Below, piece after piece: positions 35,950 through 43,597 of a stretch of DNA of 64,000 nucleotides. This DNA is from Pseudoalteromonas shioyasakiensis. Lineage in GTDB: Bacteria; Pseudomonadota; Gammaproteobacteria; Enterobacterales; Alteromonadaceae. Position 1 is the stretch's first letter. Every line of letters begins with the position of its first letter. A model generated the notes under the pieces. That model was not told the DNA's origin. It saw nothing but the letters and a program-made list of their open reading frames with translations, and searched no databases. The stretch is taken from positions 62,001 to 126,000 of the forward strand of contig NZ_LRUE01000024.1 in NCBI RefSeq assembly GCF_001550135.1. Reading direction: 5' to 3'. The translations under genes and the position numbers were made by a program.

Positions 35950-37362
35950 CTAGTATTTAGGCCAACCATTAGCATCCCAATTCAGGGTGCTGATGAGCAA
36001 TTTAGGGGTGCCATTATCACCTGCATCATAAGCATGACGAACAATCACATCGGTATTTAAAATGTCTTGTCCACCCGGACCTACCCATTGGCTATTGCCC
36101 GCATCTAGAATGCTCCCGCCGCTAGCTAGCATGTCGGTGCCATTTTTATCTAGGTATGGACCGCGGATGTCACTAGAGCGGCCATACGCAATACGGTAAG
36201 TACTATTCGTGCCATCACAGCATTTGCCAACTGAAACAAACAAATAGTAGTAGCCTTGGCGATACACTATGGTAGGTGCTTCGATACCACCAGAGCGACT
36301 TGCTAAAGAGTAGATTTGACCAAATGGTTTCATGGTTATTGGGTTAATACGCGTTAGTTTAATACCCGAATTCCATGAGCCAAAGGCAAGCCAAGGTGCA
36401 CCATCTTTTGCTACCACCAGATCAGGGTCAATGGCGTTATAATTATTGCTATTGGTCGTGTTAATTACTAAACCATCATCACGCCAATCACCGGCTGCTA
36501 CACTACTTGCTGAGGTAAGACCAATAGCGCTGACACGTGAACCAAAGGTCGAAATCGAATAATAAAGCCAGCTACGACCATTGTAGCTTTTTAATTCAGG
36601 CGCCCAGACATCAATTCCATCATGATCTGGCACATAGTTACTCCACCAGCTTAAACCATTTGAAAAAATTGGTAGGGCATCATTCCAATCTACACCGTTA
36701 CTTGAATATTTACCGTAGATACCAGGGCCTGTTTGAAAAACCCACCAAGTGCCATTTTCATAGCCAAGGGTTGGATCGTGGGTGACTAAATTACCAGTAA
36801 GTGGCCAGTGATCTGCAGCGCCATTGGTTGTGGATGGATCCCAAGGGGTTGATTCAACATTAGCAAGCTTGGTTAGCTGCCACTGCTGTGCATCGCTGCC
36901 GTTGTAGCTCCACTGGCTAATATTCGCGCCATCGTTGCCATCAAAAGCATAAAGGTCGAGTGCCTTACCACTGTGATCGTTAATGAAGCTGTAATAGCCG
37001 CTACCTTCATCATTAATATGCCAGTGTTGGCTGGCAAGATTAGCGTACTCATATTGCACCACATTGCCGCCATCGGCAGTCGAGAAGTCAAACACTTCTA
37101 GGGCTTTACCACTATTTAAGTTAATAACCGAATAGTTGCTGCCACCTATGTTGGTGATTAACCAGCGCTGGGTGTCGTGATTCGTGTCAGCCCATTGACT
37201 AACATTCGCACCATCGTTGGTTTGCGCGCTGGCTACTTCAACAAACTTAGCACTGTACTTTGATTTAATGGTGTATACGCCATTATCAATCGCATAAGCA
37301 GTGGGCAGTATGAGGGTTGTTGCCAAGCTGAGCGCAGCTAGCGCTTTTTTTGAAAGTATCAT
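35950..37362 (-). CDS. Secreted GH43 endo-arabinanase with N-terminal ricin-type lectin domain
   Basis: A 470-residue exported glycoside hydrolase. Signal peptide residues 1-24, then a beta-trefoil carbohydrate-binding domain with three QxW-like repeats (QRWLI, QHWHI and QQWQL) to about residue 165, then a GH43 five-bladed propeller. The catalytic base is Asp196 in THDPTLG, the second conserved Asp is in AIDPDLV and the acid Glu in GGIEAPTIV, the pattern of arabinan endo-1,5-alpha-L-arabinosidases. Placement of the lectin module before the catalytic domain is less usual. No other polysaccharide genes or transporter surround it, so it acts as an isolated scavenging enzyme. Confidence 0.88.
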   Translation of the reverse strand: MILSKKALAALSLATTLILPTAYAIDNGVYTIKSKYSAKFVEVASAQTNDGANVSQWADTNHDTQRWLITNIGGSNYSVINLNSGKALEVFDFSTADGGNVVQYEYANLASQHWHINDEGSGYYSFINDHSGKALDLYAFDGNDGANISQWSYNGSDAQQWQLTKLANVESTPWDPSTTNGAADHWPLTGNLVTHDPTLGYENGTWWVFQTGPGIYGKYSSNGVDWNDALPIFSNGLSWWSNYVPDHDGIDVWAPELKSYNGRSWLYYSISTFGSRVSAIGLTSASSVAAGDWRDDGLVINTTNSNNYNAIDPDLVVAKDGAPWLAFGSWNSGIKLTRINPITMKPFGQIYSLASRSGGIEAPTIVYRQGYYYLFVSVGKCCDGTNSTYRIAYGRSSDIRGPYLDKNGTDMLASGGSILDAGNSQWVGPGGQDILNTDVIVRHAYDAGDNGTPKLLISTLNWDANGWPKY

Positions 37363-37584
37363 TGTGTCTCCAAATCATTGTTATTGAGCTTTCCTTGTGT
37401 GTTTTGCTCCTTGGATTAGTTTTGATCTACAGCTAATAACTCAATTAAGAGCATTGGTGCAAATGAAAACTATTTATAATACTTTATTATATTATTACTT
37501 TTGTAAAGGTGAACGGTAAAATTAATTAACAAAAATTTTACCTTTAACCATTTTGGAAGGGACTTGAGTGTTTAGCTGAGATAC

Positions 37585-37614
37585 AAAAAAGCCACTCAGT
37601 GAGTGGCTTTTCGG
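37585..37614 (-). terminator. Intrinsic terminator of the PepSY operon
   Basis: AAAAGCCACTCA (37587-37598) and TGAGTGGCTTTT (37600-37611) form a perfect stem; on the minus strand it ends in a T-run directly after the stop at 37618. The 255-bp gap to the arabinanase start holds no other clear feature. Confidence 0.85.
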
Positions 37615-37617
37615 ATG

Positions 37618-38088
37618 TTATTGAGTAATAAACTGGCTGGGAATATCCCATTTGAGGGTATGCAGTTGGCCTTGCCAAGTTTGGATGGTGATCCACAGTT
37701 TATCATCTGCTGATATGGTTTTGGGAGCTATCGCATGGGCGTGCTGACCATGATTGGTGCCATGCATTATGCCTTCTTCATCTTTAGCAAACTCCGTTAG
37801 TGGTAAAGGCGCTTGGCCAATATTTAAATACGCCTGACGAACATTGCTTAAGTCACCTTGATTAAAGGCGATAAAGAAATCTTTCACATACTCATTGTGG
37901 TGTGAATACGGGGCGTCTTCATTAAGCGGCATTGGAGCGATTTTAAATTCGCCCGCTTGTTGTTCTTGCCAAAGTGCAGGAAACTGAGGATTCAATGACT
38001 GATAAATATACCATACAGGTAAAGCCAATATCACAGCATGTAAAACATACTTTTTACGTTGCCACCAAGTTGCTTGTAAACGAGCCAT
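37618..38088 (-). CDS. Unrecognised membrane-anchored protein of the PepSY pair
   Basis: A 156-residue protein with a basic N-terminus and one membrane helix (residues about 12-30), then a soluble domain with a histidine-rich patch (MHGTNHGQHAHAI). I do not recognise a family. Its ATG overlaps the PepSY gene's stop (TAATG) with GGAGG 7 nt upstream, so it is translationally coupled to it and is likely part of the same iron-related system. A terminator follows directly. Confidence 0.75.
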   Translation of the reverse strand: MARLQATWWQRKKYVLHAVILALPVWYIYQSLNPQFPALWQEQQAGEFKIAPMPLNEDAPYSHHNEYVKDFFIAFNQGDLSNVRQAYLNIGQAPLPLTEFAKDEEGIMHGTNHGQHAHAIAPKTISADDKLWITIQTWQGQLHTLKWDIPSQFITQ

Positions 38089-39230
38089 TAGTTTGCCTCC
38101 TGAACGTTATTCACTGGCGCAGCTTGGCGCGCTTTTACAGGTTTTTTATTTACTAATTTTGCGGCATACATCATAAAGCCAGTGATCGACATACCACTTA
38201 AAATCAAACCAAAGATAAACCAAATAACCTTTGTCCACAGACCGCCAATATTACCGTAATGCAGCGGATCGGCGATATGCGAAAGGGTGAGTAGTCCCGA
38301 CATTGTTTCTGGGCTCTTGCTTGCTGCAATTTCACCTGTCCAAGGATTGATTGAAGTTGAGTAAGCGTAGTTATCGTAGAAAATAGTATCGCCACTGCCC
38401 ATGATATTAAACATGCCGCGGTTATGCTCTGGCAGCATCACATAACTAGGTTTGAAATCTGGGTATTTCTCTTTGGTAATTGCCAGTGCCGCTTTTAAGT
38501 CGGTTGGTGGTGTTTGTTTTTCTGCAGGTAAAGTTGAAACCGCCACTAGCGGTGCATGCTCTTCTATGTCTATTTCGTTATGCCACATGATGGCTTGCAC
38601 TAAATACCACAGGCCTGTGAGTGCCATTACTGCCATAAACCAAATTGACCAAACGCCACTTAAGGTATGTAAATCTTTTAGAAAGGTTTTTTTACCTTGG
38701 TTAAAACGTAGTTTTGGCTGACTAAATGCGCGCCAAAAGTTTTTATAAATCACTAAACCAGTTACTAGTGCACCCAAAAGGACAAAAGCCATGGCGCTGA
38801 CGAGGTAGTAACCTACGCTGTAACCTTCTTGCCAAGGAAAGAATAGCCAGCCGTGTAGGGTACGCATAAATTCAATGAATGAGATAGTGTCATTAACCGC
38901 TTGTACTTCGCCGGTGTATTGATTGACGTAAGCCACAGCATAAGGTTTGTCGGTGTCTGTAAAAATAACCGCATTAACCAAGTAAGGCTCATAAGTAAGT
39001 ACACTCATTACATCGGCAGTCGGATAGGCTTTTTCAACGCTATTAATAACTTGATCAACACCAAGTGCTGGTAAATCATTTGGGTTGTTTGCACGTGCTT
39101 CACTGTTGGTCAGCCAAGTAAGCTCATGGCTTATAACCGACACAGTACCTGTGACGCAGATAAAGCAAAATAGCACCCATACAGGGAGCGAAAACCAACC
39201 ATGTAGTTGGAACCAAAGACGTTTACTCAT
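38088..39230 (-). CDS. PepSY-associated membrane protein, iron-regulated type
   Basis: A 380-residue inner-membrane protein of the PepSY-TM family. It has four hydrophobic segments (about residues 12-32, 140-165, 190-215 and 340-365) separated by periplasmic loops with PepSY-like repeats; conserved histidines occur in the opening FQLHGWFSLPVWVLFCFI, in FMRTLHGWLFFPWQ, in LHTLSGVWSIWFM and in SHIADPLHYGNIGG. Such proteins are often ferric reductases or siderophore-related reductases beside TonB receptors; no receptor is here. A Fur-like box lies 25 bp upstream of its start, supporting iron repression. Confidence 0.88.
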   Translation of the reverse strand: MSKRLWFQLHGWFSLPVWVLFCFICVTGTVSVISHELTWLTNSEARANNPNDLPALGVDQVINSVEKAYPTADVMSVLTYEPYLVNAVIFTDTDKPYAVAYVNQYTGEVQAVNDTISFIEFMRTLHGWLFFPWQEGYSVGYYLVSAMAFVLLGALVTGLVIYKNFWRAFSQPKLRFNQGKKTFLKDLHTLSGVWSIWFMAVMALTGLWYLVQAIMWHNEIDIEEHAPLVAVSTLPAEKQTPPTDLKAALAITKEKYPDFKPSYVMLPEHNRGMFNIMGSGDTIFYDNYAYSTSINPWTGEIAASKSPETMSGLLTLSHIADPLHYGNIGGLWTKVIWFIFGLILSGMSITGFMMYAAKLVNKKPVKARQAAPVNNVQEAN

Positions 39231-39254
39231 GGTAAAAATAGCCCGACGTTAATT

Positions 39255-39273
39255 GATGATAGTAATTGTTATC
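39255..39273 (-). promoter_or_regulatory. Fur box upstream of the PepSY operon
   Basis: GATGATAGTAATTGTTATC matches the 19-bp Fur consensus at 14 positions by hand alignment. It lies 25 bp before the PepSY start, where Fur-Fe(II) would repress transcription. Confidence 0.7.
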
Positions 39274-39326
39274 ATTTAAATTGTACTACAATCTTTTGAA
39301 CAAACACAATCTCTGTCGACGAGCTG

Positions 39327-39350
39327 CAAAAAAGGCGCTTTAAGCGCCTT
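39327..39350 (-). terminator. Intrinsic terminator overlapping the end of the MscS gene
   Basis: On the minus strand AAGGCGCT, then TA, then AAGCGCCTT form a stem followed by a T-run. The upstream arm is made of the last codons (Lys-Gly-Ala) and the stop codon TAA sits in the loop region, so the terminator overlaps the coding sequence. Confidence 0.8.
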
Positions 39351-40179
39351 TATCATTAGTTTGATTGAGGGTAACAATTCGTTGTGGGAAAGGAATTTCG
39401 ATATCTGCTCCTTGAATTGCTTTAAATACATTGCGGTTCACCGCTAATTTGGTCTCAATAATTTTGGTGGTTGGCACCCAAAAGCGATAGCTCAAGGTAA
39501 CACCGCTCTCAGCAAAACGCTCAATACCGACTTGTGCATGAGGAGAGTCACTAACTAGTTCATGCTCGTCTAACACTTTTTCGATAAGCTCAATAGCGAG
39601 ATCTGCATTGGCATCATAAGCGATGTCAATTTCACCTTTAACTAATGAATAGCTAAACGAGTTATGTAAAATCTCACCAACAATATGTTTGTTAGGAATG
39701 GTGATTTCGACTTTTTCTTCGTTAATCAGAATTGTGTGACCAAGCTCAATGGTTTTAACTTGCCCACTAACGCCTTTTACTTCAATAGTATCGCCAACAA
39801 CAAATGGCCTTGTTGCAATGATAGCAAGGCCCGCACCATAGTTTGAAAGCATGCCTTGCATTGCTAAACCTGCACCGAGTGATGCAGCACCAATGGCAGC
39901 GACAAATGGGGTCACGCTTATACCAATTTTGCCAAGGGCAATAACCAAGAACATGATGATCAGCAATACTTTTATGACATTACTGACAAAGTTGGTGAGG
40001 GTAATATCGATATTGTGACGCTGCATGAGGCCAGCAACCATATTCGATGCTTTTTGCGCAATCCATAAACCAATAAATAGAATTAAGATGGCACCTAAAA
40101 TTTGCATACTGTAGGTGACCAAATATTCCATAATCAGATTGTAGTATTTTTCGACTTGCTGAATTTCTGAGTCAATCAT
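39340..40179 (-). CDS. Small-conductance mechanosensitive channel MscS
   Basis: A 279-residue mechanosensitive channel that releases solutes on hypo-osmotic shock. Three helices precede the beta domain; the pore helix carries the Gly/Ala-rich AAIGAASLGAGLAMQGMLSNYGAG and the beta domain GDTIEVKGVSGQVKTIELGHT. I start at ATG 40179, which has AGGA 6 nt upstream; the upstream TTG adds five residues without support. Its terminator overlaps the last codons. No operon partner is evident. Confidence 0.94.
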   Translation of the reverse strand: MIDSEIQQVEKYYNLIMEYLVTYSMQILGAILILFIGLWIAQKASNMVAGLMQRHNIDITLTNFVSNVIKVLLIIMFLVIALGKIGISVTPFVAAIGAASLGAGLAMQGMLSNYGAGLAIIATRPFVVGDTIEVKGVSGQVKTIELGHTILINEEKVEITIPNKHIVGEILHNSFSYSLVKGEIDIAYDANADLAIELIEKVLDEHELVSDSPHAQVGIERFAESGVTLSYRFWVPTTKIIETKLAVNRNVFKAIQGADIEIPFPQRIVTLNQTNDKGA

Positions 40180-40212
40180 GTGTTTTCCTAACAAGGTTAC
40201 TGCGAATTCTGA

Positions 40213-40923
40213 CTATACCAGAACATGCTGAATAACAGGATAAAGTATCGGCACTATTATAGCGCTGAGAAGCGCACTTAATGCCATCGCCACAGAGGCA
40301 AAGGCACCGGCTTTTGGCTGATCACTAATCAGTGATGCTGTGCCAATGGCATGGCAAGCGGTACCAATAGCAACACCTTTTGCTTGGGCGTTGCGGATAT
40401 TGATAAGCGAGAAAATCAAATTACCAAATATAGCCCCAAGTACGCCAATAAAAATCACCATAGCTGCCGCTAAAGAAGGTATTCCGCCTAGCGACTCTGT
40501 CACTAACAAGGTGATAGGGGTTGTTACAGATAAACTTGCTAAAGATGCGCTTAACTGTGCAGGGGCTGCAAAAACATAGCATATTAGCGAGGCCACCAAG
40601 GTGGCATTGATCACCCCTAAGCTGCAACTTATGAGGATTAGCAGCAGGTTCTTTTTTACGTGGATAAATTGCTGATAAAGCGGTAAAGCCAGTGCCACAA
40701 TGGCAGGCTCAAGCAACCAGCTTAAAACTTTACTTTGCTCGGCAAAAGGCTCATAGGGGAGCTTTAGTGCCACTAACAAGGCTGCAGTTAATATAATTGC
40801 CCAGCACACAGGATTACTAAGCGCTTTGGCAGTGGCATGCTGGGTTTTCGCGTTTAAAAAACGCAGTACTAAGAAAAGCGCAATAATGCACGGAACGCAG
40901 AGCCACCATAAACTAACTGTCAT
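40213..40923 (-). CDS. lrgB: LrgB/CidB-family membrane protein
   Basis: A 236-residue multi-helix protein of the LrgB family, which with LrgA-type proteins forms a holin-like module affecting murein hydrolase activity or carboxylate export. Family regions include LPLYQQFIHVKKNLLLI, TPITLLVTESLGGIPSLAAAMVIFIGVLGA and the GTACHAIGTASLI segment near the end. The ATG at 40923 has AAGGG at workable distance and overlaps the lrgA end; a GTG two codons earlier is possible. No LytSR-type regulator is present nearby. Confidence 0.9.
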   Translation of the reverse strand: MTVSLWWLCVPCIIALFLVLRFLNAKTQHATAKALSNPVCWAIILTAALLVALKLPYEPFAEQSKVLSWLLEPAIVALALPLYQQFIHVKKNLLLILISCSLGVINATLVASLICYVFAAPAQLSASLASLSVTTPITLLVTESLGGIPSLAAAMVIFIGVLGAIFGNLIFSLINIRNAQAKGVAIGTACHAIGTASLISDQPKAGAFASVAMALSALLSAIIVPILYPVIQHVLV

Positions 40924-41266
40924 TTTCACGGCCCTTAAAATAGGCGATAACAGCGCCTATGAGTAAAACACTGGTCAGTGGCACGACTATAAAAATAGTC
41001 AGTAATAAAGGCCAGTTCTGCGAAATTAAACCTAGATGCTCAATTATGCCAACCCCTGCAGGGATGAAGAACAACGGCATGTAATTAAGTAAAGGGCTGG
41101 CAGCTGGTTTTAAATGTTTCTCTTTTACGAGGCCTGTTAACAGTAGCACGAGCAGTAACACCATACCGAGTAATGGGGCAGGGAAAGAGCTTTCAAGCAA
41201 AGCCGTTAAAAACTTGGCAACGGCTAAGCAGGTAAGAATAATGACACTACTGATAAGGTATTTCAT
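40913..41266 (-). CDS. lrgA: LrgA/CidA-family holin-like protein
   Basis: A 117-residue protein with four membrane helices, matching the LrgA/CidA family (ESSFPAPLLGMVLLLVLLLTG and NYMPLFFIPAGVGIIEHLG are the recognisable regions). It is thought to oligomerise in the inner membrane and work with LrgB. The end overlaps the lrgB start by 11 bases, so the pair is translationally coupled. Confidence 0.9.
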   Translation of the reverse strand: MKYLISSVIILTCLAVAKFLTALLESSFPAPLLGMVLLLVLLLTGLVKEKHLKPAASPLLNYMPLFFIPAGVGIIEHLGLISQNWPLLLTIFIVVPLTSVLLIGAVIAYFKGRENDS

Positions 41267-41335
41267 GAGTCAGGATAATTGCGAATAAAGTACAACTACA
41301 TCATACCCTTGTCAGTTGTACTATGCGACTTTAGC

Positions 41336-42127
41336 TTACCATGATTTGGCATTATTAAATTGAATATCCTCTGCACCTTTCGCCTTTGCAATCGCCTTTT
41401 TAGTATTAGGGTTCATCAGTAAGCGAATTTGACTCCAGGTTTCTTTAGCGAGAATCTTACGCTGCTGTGAACGGTAGCTTTGCTGAGTAATTCGTTTAAT
41501 TGCTGCCAGAGTATCTGGCGAGCGCGCTAGTAGCGTTTCTAGTACGGTATCGGTTTGTTTATCAACGTCATCAGTGAGCTGTGTAACTAAGCCATACTCC
41601 TTAGCATCTTCAGCAGAGACAGGCCCTGCATGACTTGCTAACCAAAGTGCTTGGTCACGCTTCATTAAACCTGCAAGCACCACGTTAGCCCCCATGTCAG
41701 GGCATAAGCCCCAACGAGCTTCCATGATCGCTAATTTAGCGTTTTTATCGACGATGCGGTAATCAGCACCGAGTGCGATTTGCATACCGCCACCAAAGCA
41801 GTGTCCGGTTACTTTTGCAATCACAGGAATACTTAAGTCTTGCCAACCTAGCACTACTTTTTGCGCTAAATTTTGGTTTCCTGGTAACCACTTGAATAAA
41901 AGCTTGATGATATTGCTTGGCTTTTTCATCACCGCAGCAACATCCAGTCCAGAGCAAAAGTGTTCGCCTTCGCCAGAGATAACCACCGCACGTAAGCTGC
42001 GATCACGTTTAATTTTTTTGATTACGTTTGAAAGCTCGACAAACATGGCAAAACTCAGCGCATTTTGTTTCTCTGGACGAGCAAGGCTAACCCATGCGAC
42101 TTGTTGTTTTATTTCTAGCTTTATCAT
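41336..42127 (-). CDS. Enoyl-CoA hydratase/isomerase family protein
   Basis: A 263-residue crotonase-fold protein. The acyl-CoA oxyanion hole regions are visible: VISGEGEHFCSGLDVAAVM (first Gly of the hole) and TGHCFGGGMQIALGADYRI (second), while the usual catalytic glutamate position in EARWGLCPDMGANVVLAGLM holds LCPD, as in several isomerase or non-hydratase members. So CoA-ester binding is likely but the reaction is uncertain. The gene is divergent from the RND efflux operon and has no fatty-acid neighbours. Confidence 0.85.
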   Translation of the reverse strand: MIKLEIKQQVAWVSLARPEKQNALSFAMFVELSNVIKKIKRDRSLRAVVISGEGEHFCSGLDVAAVMKKPSNIIKLLFKWLPGNQNLAQKVVLGWQDLSIPVIAKVTGHCFGGGMQIALGADYRIVDKNAKLAIMEARWGLCPDMGANVVLAGLMKRDQALWLASHAGPVSAEDAKEYGLVTQLTDDVDKQTDTVLETLLARSPDTLAAIKRITQQSYRSQQRKILAKETWSQIRLLMNPNTKKAIAKAKGAEDIQFNNAKSW

Positions 42128-42385
42128 GGTAACTCCTCTGACCTGTTTGCTAGAGCTTACGAGTTAATTACAACTAAGTAAAGAATTGCTGATGTGTCGC
42201 AAAGAATCATTATATTTTCCAAAAATGGGTAACCTTGTCATATATTTAGTTACAAATTGGTGTATATTTTTAAAACAAAGATGCTAGTTCATCGCTAGTT
42301 TGATTTTGTGATTAGTTAGATACTTTCGCAAAATCCCATGACACGACTAGACTTAGCTTTAAGTCGCGCTACAAGGAGTAAATAT

Positions 42386-43588
42386 ATGCTGATGCGCAAA
42401 ACAGCTCGCATAACAAAACAATCATCTCGTTCTTTGGCTTTTGCTGCAATTTCTGTCGCATTAACAACCACATTGGTTGGCTGTTCAGATGATAAAGCAC
42501 AACAACAAGCTACGCCGCCACCGGCTGTATCAGTATTTAATGTCGTTACACAAGAAGTTGGTAATTACCGAGAATTTGTCGCGCGTACTGAAGCATTCCA
42601 AGAGGTTGCGATTAGAGCCCGTGTTGAGGGGGAACTTATTGAACGTCACTTTAATGAAGGCTCATCGGTTGAAAAAGATCAGCTCTTACTGCGTATTGAC
42701 CCATCTGAGTACCGCTCGACTGTGTCAGAAGCTGAGGCTGATTTAAAAAGTAAAATTGCCGCAGCAGGCGCCGCTGAACGTGATTTAAAACGCGGCAAAG
42801 ATGTGGCTGCGCAAGGTTTTATTTCACAATCAGACCTCGATAAACTAACCACTAATTTTGAGCAAACCACCGCAGCTGTTAAAGCCGCAGAAGCTGAACT
42901 TGAAAAAGCAAAACTTAACCTAAGTTATACCGAAATTCGTGCGCCGTTTGCAGGGCGTATTGGTAAAGTGAACTATGATGTGGGGAATATTGTTGGGCCA
43001 TCATCCAATGAGCTTGCGGAGCTGACCGATGTAGACCCAATTTATGTAAGTTTTCAGGTTGAAGAAGCTGACTACATCTCTTATCGCCAAAATCATCAAG
43101 CACCGTCAGATAAAGACCCTCGAGATGTGCCTATCGATTTAACTTTACGCTTACCGAATAACTCGACCTTTCCTGATAAAGGCGTACTTGATTTTGCTGA
43201 TACCAAAATTAACCGCAATACAGGCACGGTTGAGCTTAGAGCCGCTTTTGATAACCCAGATGGCATTGTCATGCCGGGCTTATTTGTCACCTTGATCGTT
43301 GAAAGCACCAATAAACAAGACTTGGCACTCATTCCTCAAGTAGCGGTACAAGAAAACCAGCAAGGTAAGTTTGTGCTTGTTGTTGATGACGAAAACAAAG
43401 TGGCTATGCGGATTGTTAAACTGGGTCGACGTATTAATGCGATGTGGGTGGTTGAGTCAGGCTTAGAGGCTGGTGAAAAAGTCATTATTGAAGGTTTACA
43501 AAAGGTACGCCAAGGCGCTGAAGTGAAAGCTGTTGAAAAAAATGTCGATGAAACAACCGGCACTATTTCTAGCAAAGCTAACTCTTAG
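42386..43588 (+). CDS. RND efflux periplasmic adaptor (membrane fusion protein)
   Basis: A 400-residue lipoprotein adaptor that links an RND pump to an outer-membrane channel. After a long N-region the lipobox LVGC places the acylated cysteine near residue 33. Then follow the lipoyl/hairpin domain (RARVEGELIERHFNEGSSV, a coiled-coil hairpin with Ala/Glu-rich repeats, and LSYTEIRAPFAGRIGKV) and the beta-barrel domain with GTVELRAAFDNPDGIVMPGLFV. I start at ATG 42386, 5 nt after AAGGAG, rather than 16 codons upstream. An outer-membrane TolC-type gene is not nearby. Confidence 0.94.
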   Translation: MLMRKTARITKQSSRSLAFAAISVALTTTLVGCSDDKAQQQATPPPAVSVFNVVTQEVGNYREFVARTEAFQEVAIRARVEGELIERHFNEGSSVEKDQLLLRIDPSEYRSTVSEAEADLKSKIAAAGAAERDLKRGKDVAAQGFISQSDLDKLTTNFEQTTAAVKAAEAELEKAKLNLSYTEIRAPFAGRIGKVNYDVGNIVGPSSNELAELTDVDPIYVSFQVEEADYISYRQNHQAPSDKDPRDVPIDLTLRLPNNSTFPDKGVLDFADTKINRNTGTVELRAAFDNPDGIVMPGLFVTLIVESTNKQDLALIPQVAVQENQQGKFVLVVDDENKVAMRIVKLGRRINAMWVVESGLEAGEKVIIEGLQKVRQGAEVKAVEKNVDETTGTISSKANS

Positions 43589-43597
43589 GAGTGAGAT

